Source: Henckelia pumila
Lineage: Eukaryota; Streptophyta; Magnoliopsida; Lamiales; Gesneriaceae
Length of the DNA stretch: 64,000 nt
NCBI RefSeq assembly: GCF_033568475.1
Contig: NC_133121.1
Location: 50,753,905-50,817,904, forward strand
Reading direction: 5' to 3'
The translations under genes and the position numbers were made by a program. This document shows, piece after piece, positions 23,615 through 33,817 of this stretch. The notes under the pieces are model-generated. The model made no database searches. It was not told the origin of the DNA and saw only the letters and a list, made by a program, of their open reading frames with translations. Position 1 is the first letter of the stretch. Each line of letters starts with the position of its first letter.

Positions 23615-24055
23615 TCATAAACGGAGAAATTGACCTTGCAAATCTCCACTAGAATGCGTCTCAAAAGTCAATGAGATATCATCTAATGACTCTTTACTCA
23701 GCACATTCTTAATGAAATCAATTTTATCTTCTCTATTTGTGGAAACATATCCCAAAGATCTGCATCGTCTATCACAAGTCCATCTGACACATTTATAACA
23801 AACATCTAACCTCTTGGCCCTCTTTTTTTTCGCATAGGTGCTTTTTCCTTGTCCAGACATATTTCGAACAAGTAAGAATTTTGAAACTTCACCACCTAAT
23901 CGAACCTTGGCTTCAATTATAAGAAGAATATCCTCCGGAGTTCTTTTTTGCATAAGCATTCTTAATATTTCACATCTGCCTTCATAAATCATTCTCATAA
24001 CTTTTTTAGAAATAAATGGAAAATATTTACCATGTTCTTTGATAGCTTCATCCAT
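23615..24055 (-). CDS. Small ORF with basic/cysteine-rich motif resembling plant-virus NABP/CRP proteins
   Basis: This is an intact 146-codon frame between the integrase remnant and the 3' LTR. Residues about 70-100 contain GKSTYAKKKRAKRLDVCYKC and then two further cysteines (WTCDRRC). A basic arginine/lysine stretch next to a Cys cluster is the hallmark of the cysteine-rich nucleic-acid-binding proteins (often silencing suppressors) of carlaviruses and relatives. The N-terminal half is predicted helical and unrecognised. It could instead be a lineage-specific retrotransposon accessory gene with a convergent motif. Expression and function are unknown. Codon use is AT-rich like the surrounding element. 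Confidence 0.5.
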   Translation of the reverse strand: MDEAIKEHGKYFPFISKKVMRMIYEGRCEILRMLMQKRTPEDILLIIEAKVRLGGEVSKFLLVRNMSGQGKSTYAKKKRAKRLDVCYKCVRWTCDRRCRSLGYVSTNREDKIDFIKNVLSKESLDDISLTFETHSSGDLQGQFLRL

Positions 24056-24146
24056 TTTGAAAATAAAGGAATTTTCTTTTTCAATTATTTTGGAAAATTG
24101 AAATAAAACCGACTAAAAGAAGTCACGGAGTACCGTTATACGCCAC

Positions 24147-24690
24147 TTAACCGGGAAGTGAACTCAATTCTGCAAAAATAAAATAAAAATATAAGTAACA
24201 ATTAATTTGGATCATATAAAGACATAAACTCATCATTAAGAATTTCATTTTTAAAAATGGTTTAAGCCTTTGCCCATTAACTTTAAACACATTATTATTT
24301 TTAGGATTTTCAACATCAACAACACCATGAGGATAAACAAATTTAACAATAAATGGTCTAGACCATCGTGATCTAAGTTTTTCTGGAAACAAATGCATGC
24401 GAGAATTATAAAGTAAAACTTTTTGTCCGATTTCAAAAAATTTCTCATAATATTTTTATCATGAAAGCCTTTTGTTTTATCTTTATAAATCTTTGCATTT
24501 TCATATGCATCATTTCTTAATTCTTCTAGTTCATTTAATTGCAATTTTCTGAATTTAGATGCATCATCTAAATTAGTATTAAATGCTTTAATTTCCCAAT
24601 AAGCTTTATGTTCAGTTTCAACAGGTAGATGACAATGCTTACCAAAAAATAATCTATATGGTGACATCCCCAATGATGTTTTAAATGCAG
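24147..24690 (-). pseudogene. Integrase C-terminal part, Athila/Tat-like, frameshifted
   Basis: The minus strand reads [20 protein letters not shown] then [18 protein letters not shown] and [19 protein letters not shown]. After a frameshift near 24410 it reads [20 protein letters not shown] to [10 protein letters not shown]. The sequence GMSPYRL..GK.CHLPVE.EHKAYW is diagnostic of the Athila/Tat branch of Ty3/Gypsy integrases. The catalytic core upstream is missing. Confidence 0.85.
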
Positions 24691-24699
24691 TTCTATATT

Positions 24700-25242
24700 C
24701 CCAGAATCATGCAATTCATCCAACATATCATCTAGTTTAGGAATAGGATGCCTATATTTGATGGTAATATTGTTAATGGCTCTACAATCAACACACATTC
24801 TCCATGAACCGTCTTTCTTAGGTACTAACAAAACAAGTACAACACAAGGAGACATAAACTCACGCACAAATCCCTTATCGAGAAGTTCACTTACCTGCCT
24901 TTGTAGCTCTTTTGTTTCCTCCAGATTACTCCTATAAGCTGGACGATTCGGTAATGCACTTCCGGGCACAAGATCAACTTGATGCTCAATTCCCCTCAAA
25001 GGTGGTAATCCTTGAGGTAGATCCTCCGGAAATAGTTCTTCAAATTCCTGCAAGAGAGAAACAACACTACTCGAAAGATTTTCGGCTATATCACTTGTGT
25101 TAAGGAGAATCTCCTTATAGAAAATCAACACAAGTGGAGTATGCACATGTAAAATCTCTCGCAACTCACTCTTTTGGGCTATATATATATTTTTTATCGG
25201 CCTCTTTCCTCTAATTTTTTTCTTCATCTTTTTTTCTTTCAT
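24700..25242 (-). pseudogene. Reverse transcriptase N-terminal part, CRM/Reina-like chromovirus, truncated
   Basis: The minus strand reads [54 protein letters not shown] and [15 protein letters not shown]. It then stops being RT and continues in Athila-like integrase sequence. The catalytic F/YxDD block, RNase H and integrase core of this lineage are absent. It is in the same frame as the upstream gag but separated by stops between 25242 and 25344. Confidence 0.85.
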
Positions 25243-25341
25243 TCTTTTTTTCTAAGGCCATCTCACTTTTTTGTTCACTCTTTTTTTCGGCCTCTTCTCT
25301 CTTTTTCTTTTTCAAATGATCCTCCAATACTTGTTTTGGAG

Positions 25342-26871
25342 TCACAACAACACAACAGACTCTTTTTTCATAGTAAAAGAATAACGATTCTTAAAATCAT
25401 CATGTGTCACCTTCCTATCAAATTGACATGGTCTACCCAACAAGATATGACAGGCTTGCATAGGAACAATATCACACAACACTTCATCCTCATATTTACC
25501 AATTGAAAAAGGCACCACAACTCGCCTAGTCACTCTCATTTCAGAACTATCATTAAACCACTGCAATTTATATGATTGAGGATGCTTTAAAGTAGGCAAA
25601 CTCAATTTTTCAACAAGCTCACTACTTGCGACGTTGGTACAGCTACCCCCATCAATGATGACACTACACACTTTGTTTTTCACAAAGCATCTAGTATGAA
25701 ACAAATTTTCCCTTTGATCTTCTTCCTCCTCCTTTTGTTGCACATTCAACACTCTCCTAGTCACCAACAACTCACCAACAACTGCATTACATCCCTCGTC
25801 ATCGGGATCCTCCAACGCAGGCATATCATCATAATTCTCCTCCTCACTCTCCGATTCAATCTCACCACCATCATTCACAATAATTATTTTTTTATTAGGA
25901 CACTGACTAGCAATATGACCAAGACCTTGACATCTAAAGCATTTAATGTCCCTAGAATGATTATTGGGAGTTTCAGATTTACCTTGCACTCCTTGCTTTG
26001 GCATTTCTTGCTTGGTGTCAACTTTTGGTTTGGACACCGTCTTGACATCCTCTCGTTTTCCAACGTTTGGACGCCAAGGTATAGTAGTTCCTCCACCTGA
26101 GGGCACTCGACCAATGCCTCTCCTTTTAAGTTGTAGCTCCACTTTCATAGCTAATTGTACCATCTCCTCAAGATCCACACAATGTCGTAGCTCCACTTGG
26201 TCTTGAATATTTCTATTAAAACCACACAGAAATCGAGCCATGGTTGCCTCACTATCCTCCTCAATGTTAGCCCGAATCATAGTAATCTCCAACTCCTTGG
26301 AGTAGTCCTCTACACTCCTCGAGCCTTGCTTCAAATTCTGCAATCGCTTAAACATATCACGATAATAGTAATTGGGATCAAACCTTTTCTTCATTATTTG
26401 CTTCATCTCTTCCCATGTTTCAACAGGCCTCTCACGATTTATCCTCCTAGTTGTAACCAGCTGATCCCACCAAATTAGAGCATAATCCATAAACTCAACA
26501 ACCGCTAACTTTATTTTTTTTGAATCGCTGTAGTTGTGGCAATCAAATACCGATTTCACTCTCATCTCCCACTCCAAATAAGCCTTCGGATCAGATTTCC
26601 CATGAAACGATGGAATTTTCATCTTAATCCCACTAATATTCCCATTTTCTCTACCCCCTTCAGTATATCTCCCTCGCATTGCTTCTCTTCTACTTCTTCC
26701 ATCCTCCTGACCTCGCTTATTCCTACCCGAATTCTCACCAAAACTCTCATCATCCTCACTAACTTCAAGTTTACTTATTCTTTCATGCATCATTTCCAAC
26801 TCAGCTCTCATCGCTTCCCTTATCATCGTACTCAAATCTTCCTTTGAAAAATTTTGACTGTTAGAACTCAT
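25342..26871 (-). CDS. gag-protease of a CRM/Reina-like Gypsy element
   Basis: A 509-codon frame starting at MSSNSQNF (26871-26869). The longer frame from 26913 adds 14 residues that lie in the leader. It has a coiled N-terminus, a retrotransposon gag core (KMKIPSFHGKSDPKAYLEWE to LKQGSRSVEDYSKEL), one CCHC zinc knuckle (CFRCQGLGHIASQC), an acidic stretch, and an aspartic protease domain with IIDGGSCTNVAS, the DGGS form typical of this lineage. The reading frame is intact, but the downstream pol is truncated, so the element is defective. Confidence 0.85.
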   Translation of the reverse strand: MSSNSQNFSKEDLSTMIREAMRAELEMMHERISKLEVSEDDESFGENSGRNKRGQEDGRSRREAMRGRYTEGGRENGNISGIKMKIPSFHGKSDPKAYLEWEMRVKSVFDCHNYSDSKKIKLAVVEFMDYALIWWDQLVTTRRINRERPVETWEEMKQIMKKRFDPNYYYRDMFKRLQNLKQGSRSVEDYSKELEITMIRANIEEDSEATMARFLCGFNRNIQDQVELRHCVDLEEMVQLAMKVELQLKRRGIGRVPSGGGTTIPWRPNVGKREDVKTVSKPKVDTKQEMPKQGVQGKSETPNNHSRDIKCFRCQGLGHIASQCPNKKIIIVNDGGEIESESEEENYDDMPALEDPDDEGCNAVVGELLVTRRVLNVQQKEEEEDQRENLFHTRCFVKNKVCSVIIDGGSCTNVASSELVEKLSLPTLKHPQSYKLQWFNDSSEMRVTRRVVVPFSIGKYEDEVLCDIVPMQACHILLGRPCQFDRKVTHDDFKNRYSFTMKKESVVLL

Positions 26872-27396
26872 CGTACCTGCAAGAAAAGTTAGTAAAAAAA
26901 ATTCCTCACACAATTGTCACAAATCCCTCCAAACGAATTCACTCAATCACTCTTTTTTTTCACTCAAATATAAGAATAGCTTATGCTTTGTGACTTTAAA
27001 TCAAACTCAAAAGTTTAGAACTTGTAAACATTTGTCAATCGACTCAGGTAGACTGCATAGAAACAAGCAAAGGACTTTATGAAGATTGAAATAAACTTTT
27101 ACCCAAAGACTCACAAGACACAAGAACTTTTTGCCCCACAAGTTATTTTGCTTCCTTTATTTTTTTAAGCTTTTTCGGTCTTTCAATTTTTTTTTGGACC
27201 GATCTCGAATATTTTTTTTTTAATTTATAACTTGTAACACAAGACACGAGACTTGGATAACAGGTTTGAAAGAAACGACACAAAAATTCGACAAAGGAAA
27301 TATTCCAACGAATAACGATGAAGAACGGATAAGAAGAACAAAGAACGCGAAGAACAAAGATAGATGAAGATAGATACTTACTTGATTCAAAACCTT

Positions 27397-27409
27397 GGCT
27401 TTGATACCA
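27397..27409 (-). other. Primer-binding site, initiator-Met type with one change
   Basis: The minus strand reads TGGTATCAAAGCC two bases after the LTR terminal CA. The usual sequence has G where the middle A is (CAGAGC). Confidence 0.8.
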
Positions 27410-27411
27410 AA

Positions 27412-28082
27412 TGATATGAATTCTTAACGTATGGAAGGCAAACACGATTATATTAAAATCGTACCCTCAATCCAATAACAAAAGAAATCAAGAAATTGCC
27501 CAATCTTGAAAACAAGTAAAGGTTTTGGATTATTCACTTCTAGTTTACTTAAAACTAGGAACAAACAATCACGAAGAGAAAACAATTGATCACAACGGGA
27601 CCTTCAAAAAACCTGTTTCTGACAACCCACGAGGATAATCAATCGACAAACGCCACAAAGTTGAAAACTTTGATAAGTTTGATTTTTGAATAAGCAAAAT
27701 CTTAATAAAAATTCTAGAGAGAATTTTAATTGATAAATATCAAAATCTGAATTCTATATCAATAATGAATGTTTTTGTTGTATTTATAATACAACTACAA
27801 ATAATAAAAGATATCGCGAAATAACTCAAAAATATATCTAAAGATATGATAATATCTTCCTAAAAGTTTCCTAATAGGAATAAAAGACTTAAATTAAGAA
27901 AATAATGCCTAAAATATCAAAAAGTCTCGCACACACACAACACGCCAAATTGTGTGTAAAACTCGAAGGCGCGGGCGCACATGGCTCTCTGGATCGACGC
28001 GCGGGCGCGCGTAGCGTTCTGTCAAACAGGCACGGGCGCACGAGAACAAGGCGCGGGCGCGCATGCGTCTCGGGTTGTGTCA
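27412..28082 (-). repeat. LTR of the CRM/Reina-like element (about 671 bp)
   Basis: The minus strand runs TGACACAACCCGAG to AATTCATATCA. It is followed by the PBS and gag, and preceded by AAAAATAGG (polypurine-like) and a pol C-terminus. A TATAAATA box lies near 27785-27792 within a short palindrome. The U3 start is strikingly GC-rich with GCGCGGGCGCGC words (27968-28065). Confidence 0.65.
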
Positions 28083-28318
28083 CCTATTTTTGTGTTCTTC
28101 TTGACATTTTCTCCACTCTCTTGACTTCTTTGGACTTCAATAACATTGTAGCATCCTTCAAAGTGATCTTCAAGCATTCCAATGCCTTCTTGACAATTCA
28201 CCATCAACGATTGAAGTGCTTCCTTGAACTTCTTAGCTCGACCTCTCGTAATGGGTCCTCTAGGCATCTCCAACGGATCCTTAGCCACGTGGTCAACATG
28301 CGAGCTATCCATGATCGC
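28083..28318 (-). pseudogene. pol C-terminus of a CRM/Reina-like element
   Basis: The minus frame reads DPLEMPRGPITRGRAKKFKE followed by ALQSLM, then hydrophilic sequence to the LTR. The GP(M/I)TR.RAK(K/R) motif closes pol in many chromoviruses. It lies upstream of an LTR that is itself followed by a PBS and gag, suggesting the join of two tandem copies. It breaks off at about 28318. Confidence 0.55.
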
Positions 28319-28319
28319 A

Positions 28320-29550
28320 TCAGTAAGAGTTTTGGATTGATTGTATGATTTTTTTTTCCAAAACTTGAGAAATAGAAAGAAGAAAATTGGAAGAATGCTT
28401 GATCAACTGATTGAAGACTTTGTTTTGTACTTGAGTTTCTAGACAAGATACTCAAATAATTAGGATTGTTGCAATCCAAACTACGTTAGATTAGTTTGAA
28501 AAGATTAAAGCAACATTGAGATTAAATCAAGCGATTAGAAGTTGGTTGAGAATGCTAGATTGAGTATGAAACAACAGATTATATATCGATTCAGTTGTTC
28601 AAAAATGTTGTATGAATTACTTGGAAATCAGTATTGGCAAAAGAAAATGGAAGACGATATGACATAATTGAGTTTCCAATACCTACGTTTCCAGTAATAG
28701 AAGCAGAAAAGAAGAGACTGAGTGATCTATGAATCAGTTTAGCAAATCTAAAGTCAAAACAAGAATAATTTTTTGACAGATTTTAATTCGAAATTACTCA
28801 AATCGTCATGAGTTTGCGATTTGTATTGAAATAAATTCGTCAGATTCAAGAATACGCTGTATTAGCTGTAATATCGATATGAGTTGCTAGCTGTTACGAA
28901 GTTGGTGATATGATGAAATTACAGGAATTGTTGAAATTTATTGTCGAGATAGAGATTTTAGATATAGTTGGTAGATTGTGGCATCGATTTTCAGAAATTC
29001 TGAGTGTTTGGTTGTATGTGATTTTATTATGCCACCTTTTGATCGATGGATTGTCTGAGGTGACTATCCAGATTTGAGGAAATGCTCAGAACTATAATAT
29101 CTGATTCGATACTAACTGATAGATTTTGCTACTTGCTTATTGCAATTTTTGTAACAGTTATTCGATTGATATAGAGATCGTGTTTTTGACTAAGAAATGA
29201 GAAGAAAAGCAGAAGTTTCTTTGTGATAAGACGGTATTGCAAAAGTATCGACAATCAGATCAGATGTGGATTGATAAAAGACAGAAAATATGAAGATTGA
29301 TTCGTACCGAATTTGAACAGAGCAGATTAGACAGAGTCAGAGTTTGAAGCTTGAACAGAATGTTCAGCGAGAAATGTTCTTTTTGGAGCAATATTTGATT
29401 CAGAAAGAAGAAGATAAGATATCAGAAAAGATATCTAAAGCTCTTAGAATTGAAGTAAGAAATACTTCAGTCAGCTTTACAGTCTACGAGATTCAGTAGT
29501 ACGATTGAATGTGATTTCGAGGACGAAATCATTCCTTAGAAGGGATGAAT
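28320..29550 (+). pseudogene. Decayed 3' internal region of a Gypsy element (plus copy)
   Basis: No intact frame. It matches the reverse complement of about 35433-36990 over most of its length (for example TGTGATTTCGAGGACGAAATC before the LTR in both). The end CTTAGAAGGGATGAAT is the polypurine tract. The 5' part of the element is missing at the junction with 28318. Confidence 0.65.
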
Positions 29551-30636
29551 TGTAAGGCCCTGAAAATATGAATATTAATTACGAAATTATAGATTTAAAT
29601 TTAGTATTTGGAAAATATTCAATTTAGAGAATATGGAAATTAGAGATGTCATTTCTGAGCCGAAAATATTTAATTTGAGAATTTACGGATTTTGAGAATT
29701 AAATTCCGGGATTCTTAAATTAAAAAGGAAAAATATTTGAATTGAATATTTGTAGGATTTAATAATTTAAATGGTGATTTTGGAATTAAAAATAATGAAT
29801 TAGAAGAAAAAGAATTGGATAAGGACCGAATTGCAATTAGCCAAGACTTTAAGGGCCAAAGTGCAATTTTAGCCATTTTAAATGGATTACACGTGTGATG
29901 TGTATAAATTGCATGAAATATAGATCTCCATCAGAATTGCAGCCAAAAAGTCGAGAGAGGAGAGAACAGATTCCGAAGCCAAGTTTCTTCATTTCAGTTG
30001 GGAGTTGACGATTATCGACGTCGAAGTCAATGAGTTCAAGTTGATTTGAATATTTGGATCAAAGTGGCATCAACTTGGAGCTTGGACTATCAAGAGGGAT
30101 ATGAGCAGATTTTGATTTAAATGCAGATTTTTGGGACAACTTGTATGTGATCAAGAAGTGCCAGAGTTCAGAGATTTGAGTTCAGAATAAAGGTATGATT
30201 CGACATTAACCTCGACAGATAGAATAACTCGAGAACGTGGTGGTTTTCGAGTTTATTAAATCACATACATGCATGATTAGTTGTTTTACTTAATCTTATA
30301 TGATCTAAATGAATTCCTTGACTTAGTTGATTTGGTTGATATATGAGTTGTTTGATTTAAACATGATTACTTGTTGAGATTGATGATTGATAGTTTATTT
30401 GAGATTGATAAGTTTAGATTATTTTGAATTGTTGAGTTATGGTAGATTGGATATAGAATTGAGAGTAAACCTCTTGAGCCATAATTCTTTCGAAATCTTG
30501 AAAACAGAATCGAAAAGAAAATATTGGGCATGGTAAACTTATATATGAGAGGCTAGAGATCTGACTTGATTTCTTTTTGCCACGGTTCTCAGTATAGTGT
30601 TCACAGTCCAGGGAATACAAGATTGACCACCTCGAG

Positions 30637-32752
30637 TGTAACGCCCCGTTTTTATCTTAATTGAATTTATTTGAGTTAATCAGAGATTACAGAGTTCTCG
30701 AGCCGGTTTGATTTTGATCAGGGTCCTTTTTGCAAAAATTGGATTTTTCAGGGACTAAAACGCAATTATCGGTTTTTATAGATATTTATAAGGCTTTTGG
30801 GCTCATTCTATTCTCCATCACCTCCATTGCATCGCCTCCCTCCATTGAAGTCGATTCATTGAGCTTTCAAGCTTTCTGATTTCAGTCCGAGCTCGATCCG
30901 GCCGTTGGAAATTATTTCTGAAGGCAGATTAGCAATCACAGCAACGAGAGCTTCGTTATATCGTAAGTTCTTCTTCGATCGGATACATTCTAGTTTTTGG
31001 ATGTTGTTAGAATCGTTTGAGATTCGAGTATGTTGTTCTCTACAGAGTTCTGATCGTTTATTATCTGTCGGTTTTGAATTAGAGCGACGTTCGGATTTAT
31101 TATGATTTTTGGAAGCCATTTTCGAAAATGTGGTTTTGAGATTTGTTGGGTTTGTCTTGTTGTTGTTGTTTGGGCATTGATATGAGTTGATATCGGTATT
31201 GAACTGCTGTCTGCATTTCCGGTTTGTTCAGTTTATAGCCGTTATGCCGTCGGTTTGAGTTTTGGGTTTTCGAATCGTGTTTGTATTGATTGGAGTCTTG
31301 GCGTGTGAGTGATCGTGGTTGTTGATCAACTCTTGAATTCTTACAGATTCGTTGGAGTTTGTCGAGCCCTGTGTTAGCAGCATTGTTCGTCGAGAGTTGG
31401 ACGAAGAACGGTATAAAGAGTTTTCCTTGAACCGTTGCCTTGTTGTTGTTAGATTGTGTAGTTGTTTATACAATCTCTTTTGTAGCTTATCCAGAGTTGG
31501 AGCTACTGCATTGAAAGGTAAAAGCAGTCATCGTAGCGGGATAGCATACTCGGGACTGTTGGTTCTCGAGTTTCCCTTTTTAAATCACATATTGCATTGA
31601 TACTTGTTCTAGCACGTGGAACTTGTAATTGTTGATTGATTGAGTTTTTGTTATGTGGCTTATGTTTATGTTTCTGTTATGCATTCATCTTGAGCCTACT
31701 TTGATTTCAGCGGGCAGAACCGCCCTTTTTGTTAGACGTTTGGGAACTATGATTGAGTGGCCTAGGTTGTAGTATTTCGCCTAGTGCTAGCATACTCATT
31801 ATGGTTGCTCAAAGTTTAGAGGAGTGGGATACGTGGCACCACCTCGATTGGGAGAGTCGGTGAGTCGTTACGTGATCTCATCCTCGGGATCCCAAAAGCA
31901 GAGCAATACTCCCGTGTTTATCAGAATCGATATCCTGGTTTTAAAGTCATGCATATCATTAACTTCGACTTGAATATGTGGTTTGATAGCATGTTGTATA
32001 TTCATTACTTGATATGTTGCTTTTACTGGGATTATCATTCTCACCGGTTATCCGGCTGTTGCTTTGTTTTGTATGTGTACTTGGCAACAGGTGGGGCAGG
32101 AACAAGTCAGAAGAGGCATGGTTAGCTTCGAGGGCAAGTAGTAGAAGTGAGACTCGGTTTAGAAGTCGAATTAGCATGTTTATCTAGTTTAAGATTGAAG
32201 CATGTTAGAACTCGAACTTGATATGTTTTGTTATTCGAATTAGTTTGTATTCGGATTGTAATCTGAAATCGAAGTATGTTGTTGTTGTATCGATTTAGGC
32301 CTTCTGTAAGCATGACTTGTTATGGCATGTTTCCCTACACCCTGTTATTGCATTTGTATTTGAAGGCATGTCGGACCAAGCGCGGAATCCTTTCTTTTTT
32401 TTTTTTTTTTTTTTAAAACGCCGCGCGCCCGCGCGAGGAACCAAGCTCGCGCGCGCGCGAGGCCTCCGTTGGGCCTCGGATTTGTTTGCCCGCGCGCGCG
32501 CGAGCTTGGTTCCTTGCGCGGGCGCGCGGCGTTTTAAAAAAAAAAAAAAAAAAAACTTTGACTTGTTTTACTCTTGGATTCTTGTTCGCTTAATTGTTGT
32601 TTAATCCGAGATTAGTGGTTTAGAATCGAGGTCTCACATTAAGAATCCAATTTTTGCAAAAAGGACCCTGATCAAAATCAAACCGGCTCGAGAACTCTAT
32701 AATCTCTGATTAACTCAAATAAATTCAATTAAGATAAAAACGGGGCGTTACA
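30637..32752 (+). mobile_element. LTR insertion carrying an inverted copy of its own 5' end, flanked by TCGAG duplication
   Basis: LTR 30637-32638 (TGTAACGCCCCG to GGTCTCACA) is followed by TTAAG and then 32644-32752, the reverse complement of 30637-30745 (109 bp, one mismatch seen). The whole block is flanked by TCGAG (30632-30636 and 32753-32757), the 5-bp duplication expected of LTR integration. The unit therefore has long terminal inverted repeats despite being an LTR. The internal frames have no domains. Confidence 0.8.
32395..32555. repeat. Very long GC-rich hairpin (about 65-bp stem)
   Basis: A run of 20 T (32395-32414) plus 45 bp (32415-32459) is the reverse complement of 32491-32535 plus 20 A (32536-32555). 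I see a single mismatch in the 45-bp arm. The loop is about 31 bases. Arms start AAAACGCCGCGCGCCCGCG. Confidence 0.95.
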
Positions 32753-33817
32753 TCGAGCGGGAGCGTAGGTGGGAGGCTTGATTTTTTGCCTTATTATATT
32801 CCCGGGATCCCAACGAGATGATTTTTGAAAATATCGATTCTGTGAGACTTGAATCCTTTAACCCTCGACTTGTCTTTGAGTTTTTATGTTATTGAATGAA
32901 TTTTCTTTGAAAAATATTTGACAGGTAAGGGTATAAGGAAATGATGATTGTGATAGTAGATTACTTGTTTGAGTTATATCTACTTGATTTATATATATAT
33001 CTTTCATATTGAGATTTATTCTCACCGGAGTTATCTGGCTGTTGTTTTGCTTGTATGTGTGCATTGCATCAGGTTGAAGGGTAAGCAAGTCAGACTTGAC
33101 ATGGAAGCGAGAAATTGAGAGATTAGAGTGGAGACTCGGGTGATAGAAGACGTCTATGTTCTTTTGTAATGTCAAGCATGTTAGAGTTGAAATCCAATGT
33201 TGATATGTTGATTTCATTGGTTTAGTTTATCCTTTCATGTTTGATGTTTGTATTAAAGGCTTGAGGTTAGACTTTAATCTAGATGTTTATGTTGTTGCTA
33301 CATTTGAAGTTTAGTTGAGTCACTTTTGTAGATTCTACATGTAAACTTGATGTGGTTTATATGAAGAAATGGAACTTATTTGTTGTAGCATCATGCTCTT
33401 TTGGTTATGAAGATACTTGTACAATTTATGCCATTAGCTTTGATATATCTTAGAGAAGTTGGCATGAACATGTTTGTATTATCTTGGATAGGATTATGTT
33501 AGCATTGGCATAACTTGTGAGATGTTTTAGATGGCTTGAGAAGGCTTGGACAGCAGCACCAACTGCTGCAATTTATTTTCTGTTGTGCAGACCCGCGCAG
33601 GGGCGAGCCAGCCTGCGGGGCTGCTGGCCCGTTGGCCTGCGCTCGCGCGAGAGGTGAGCCTCGCGCGCGCACAGGGCAAACTTTTTTTAAAAAAAAAATT
33701 AGGCCTTTGGATGCTTGCTTGATTGCTTGATATTAATTCATGTTTTTGGATTAAATGTTCTTATTTGATCTTGGATTAACCGTTATGATTTGAGAGATTA
33801 GTGCCCGAGTCCTCACA

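Larger units (their letters stand above)
29551..33817 (+). repeat. 3' LTR of the plus Gypsy copy, split by a nested insertion
   Basis: It starts TGTAAGGCCCTGAAAAT after the polypurine tract and ends CCGAGTCCTCACA. It is interrupted at 30637-32757 by another LTR plus target duplication, so the LTR itself is about 2.1 kb. A GC-rich low-complexity block with poly-T/A lies near 33590-33700, as in the nested LTR. Confidence 0.65.

Noticed and set aside
32317..32604. 95-codon plus-strand ORF over the GC hairpin
   Set aside because: It translates poly-T (Phe run), a palindromic GC block and poly-A (Lys run). It is an artefact of the hairpin.
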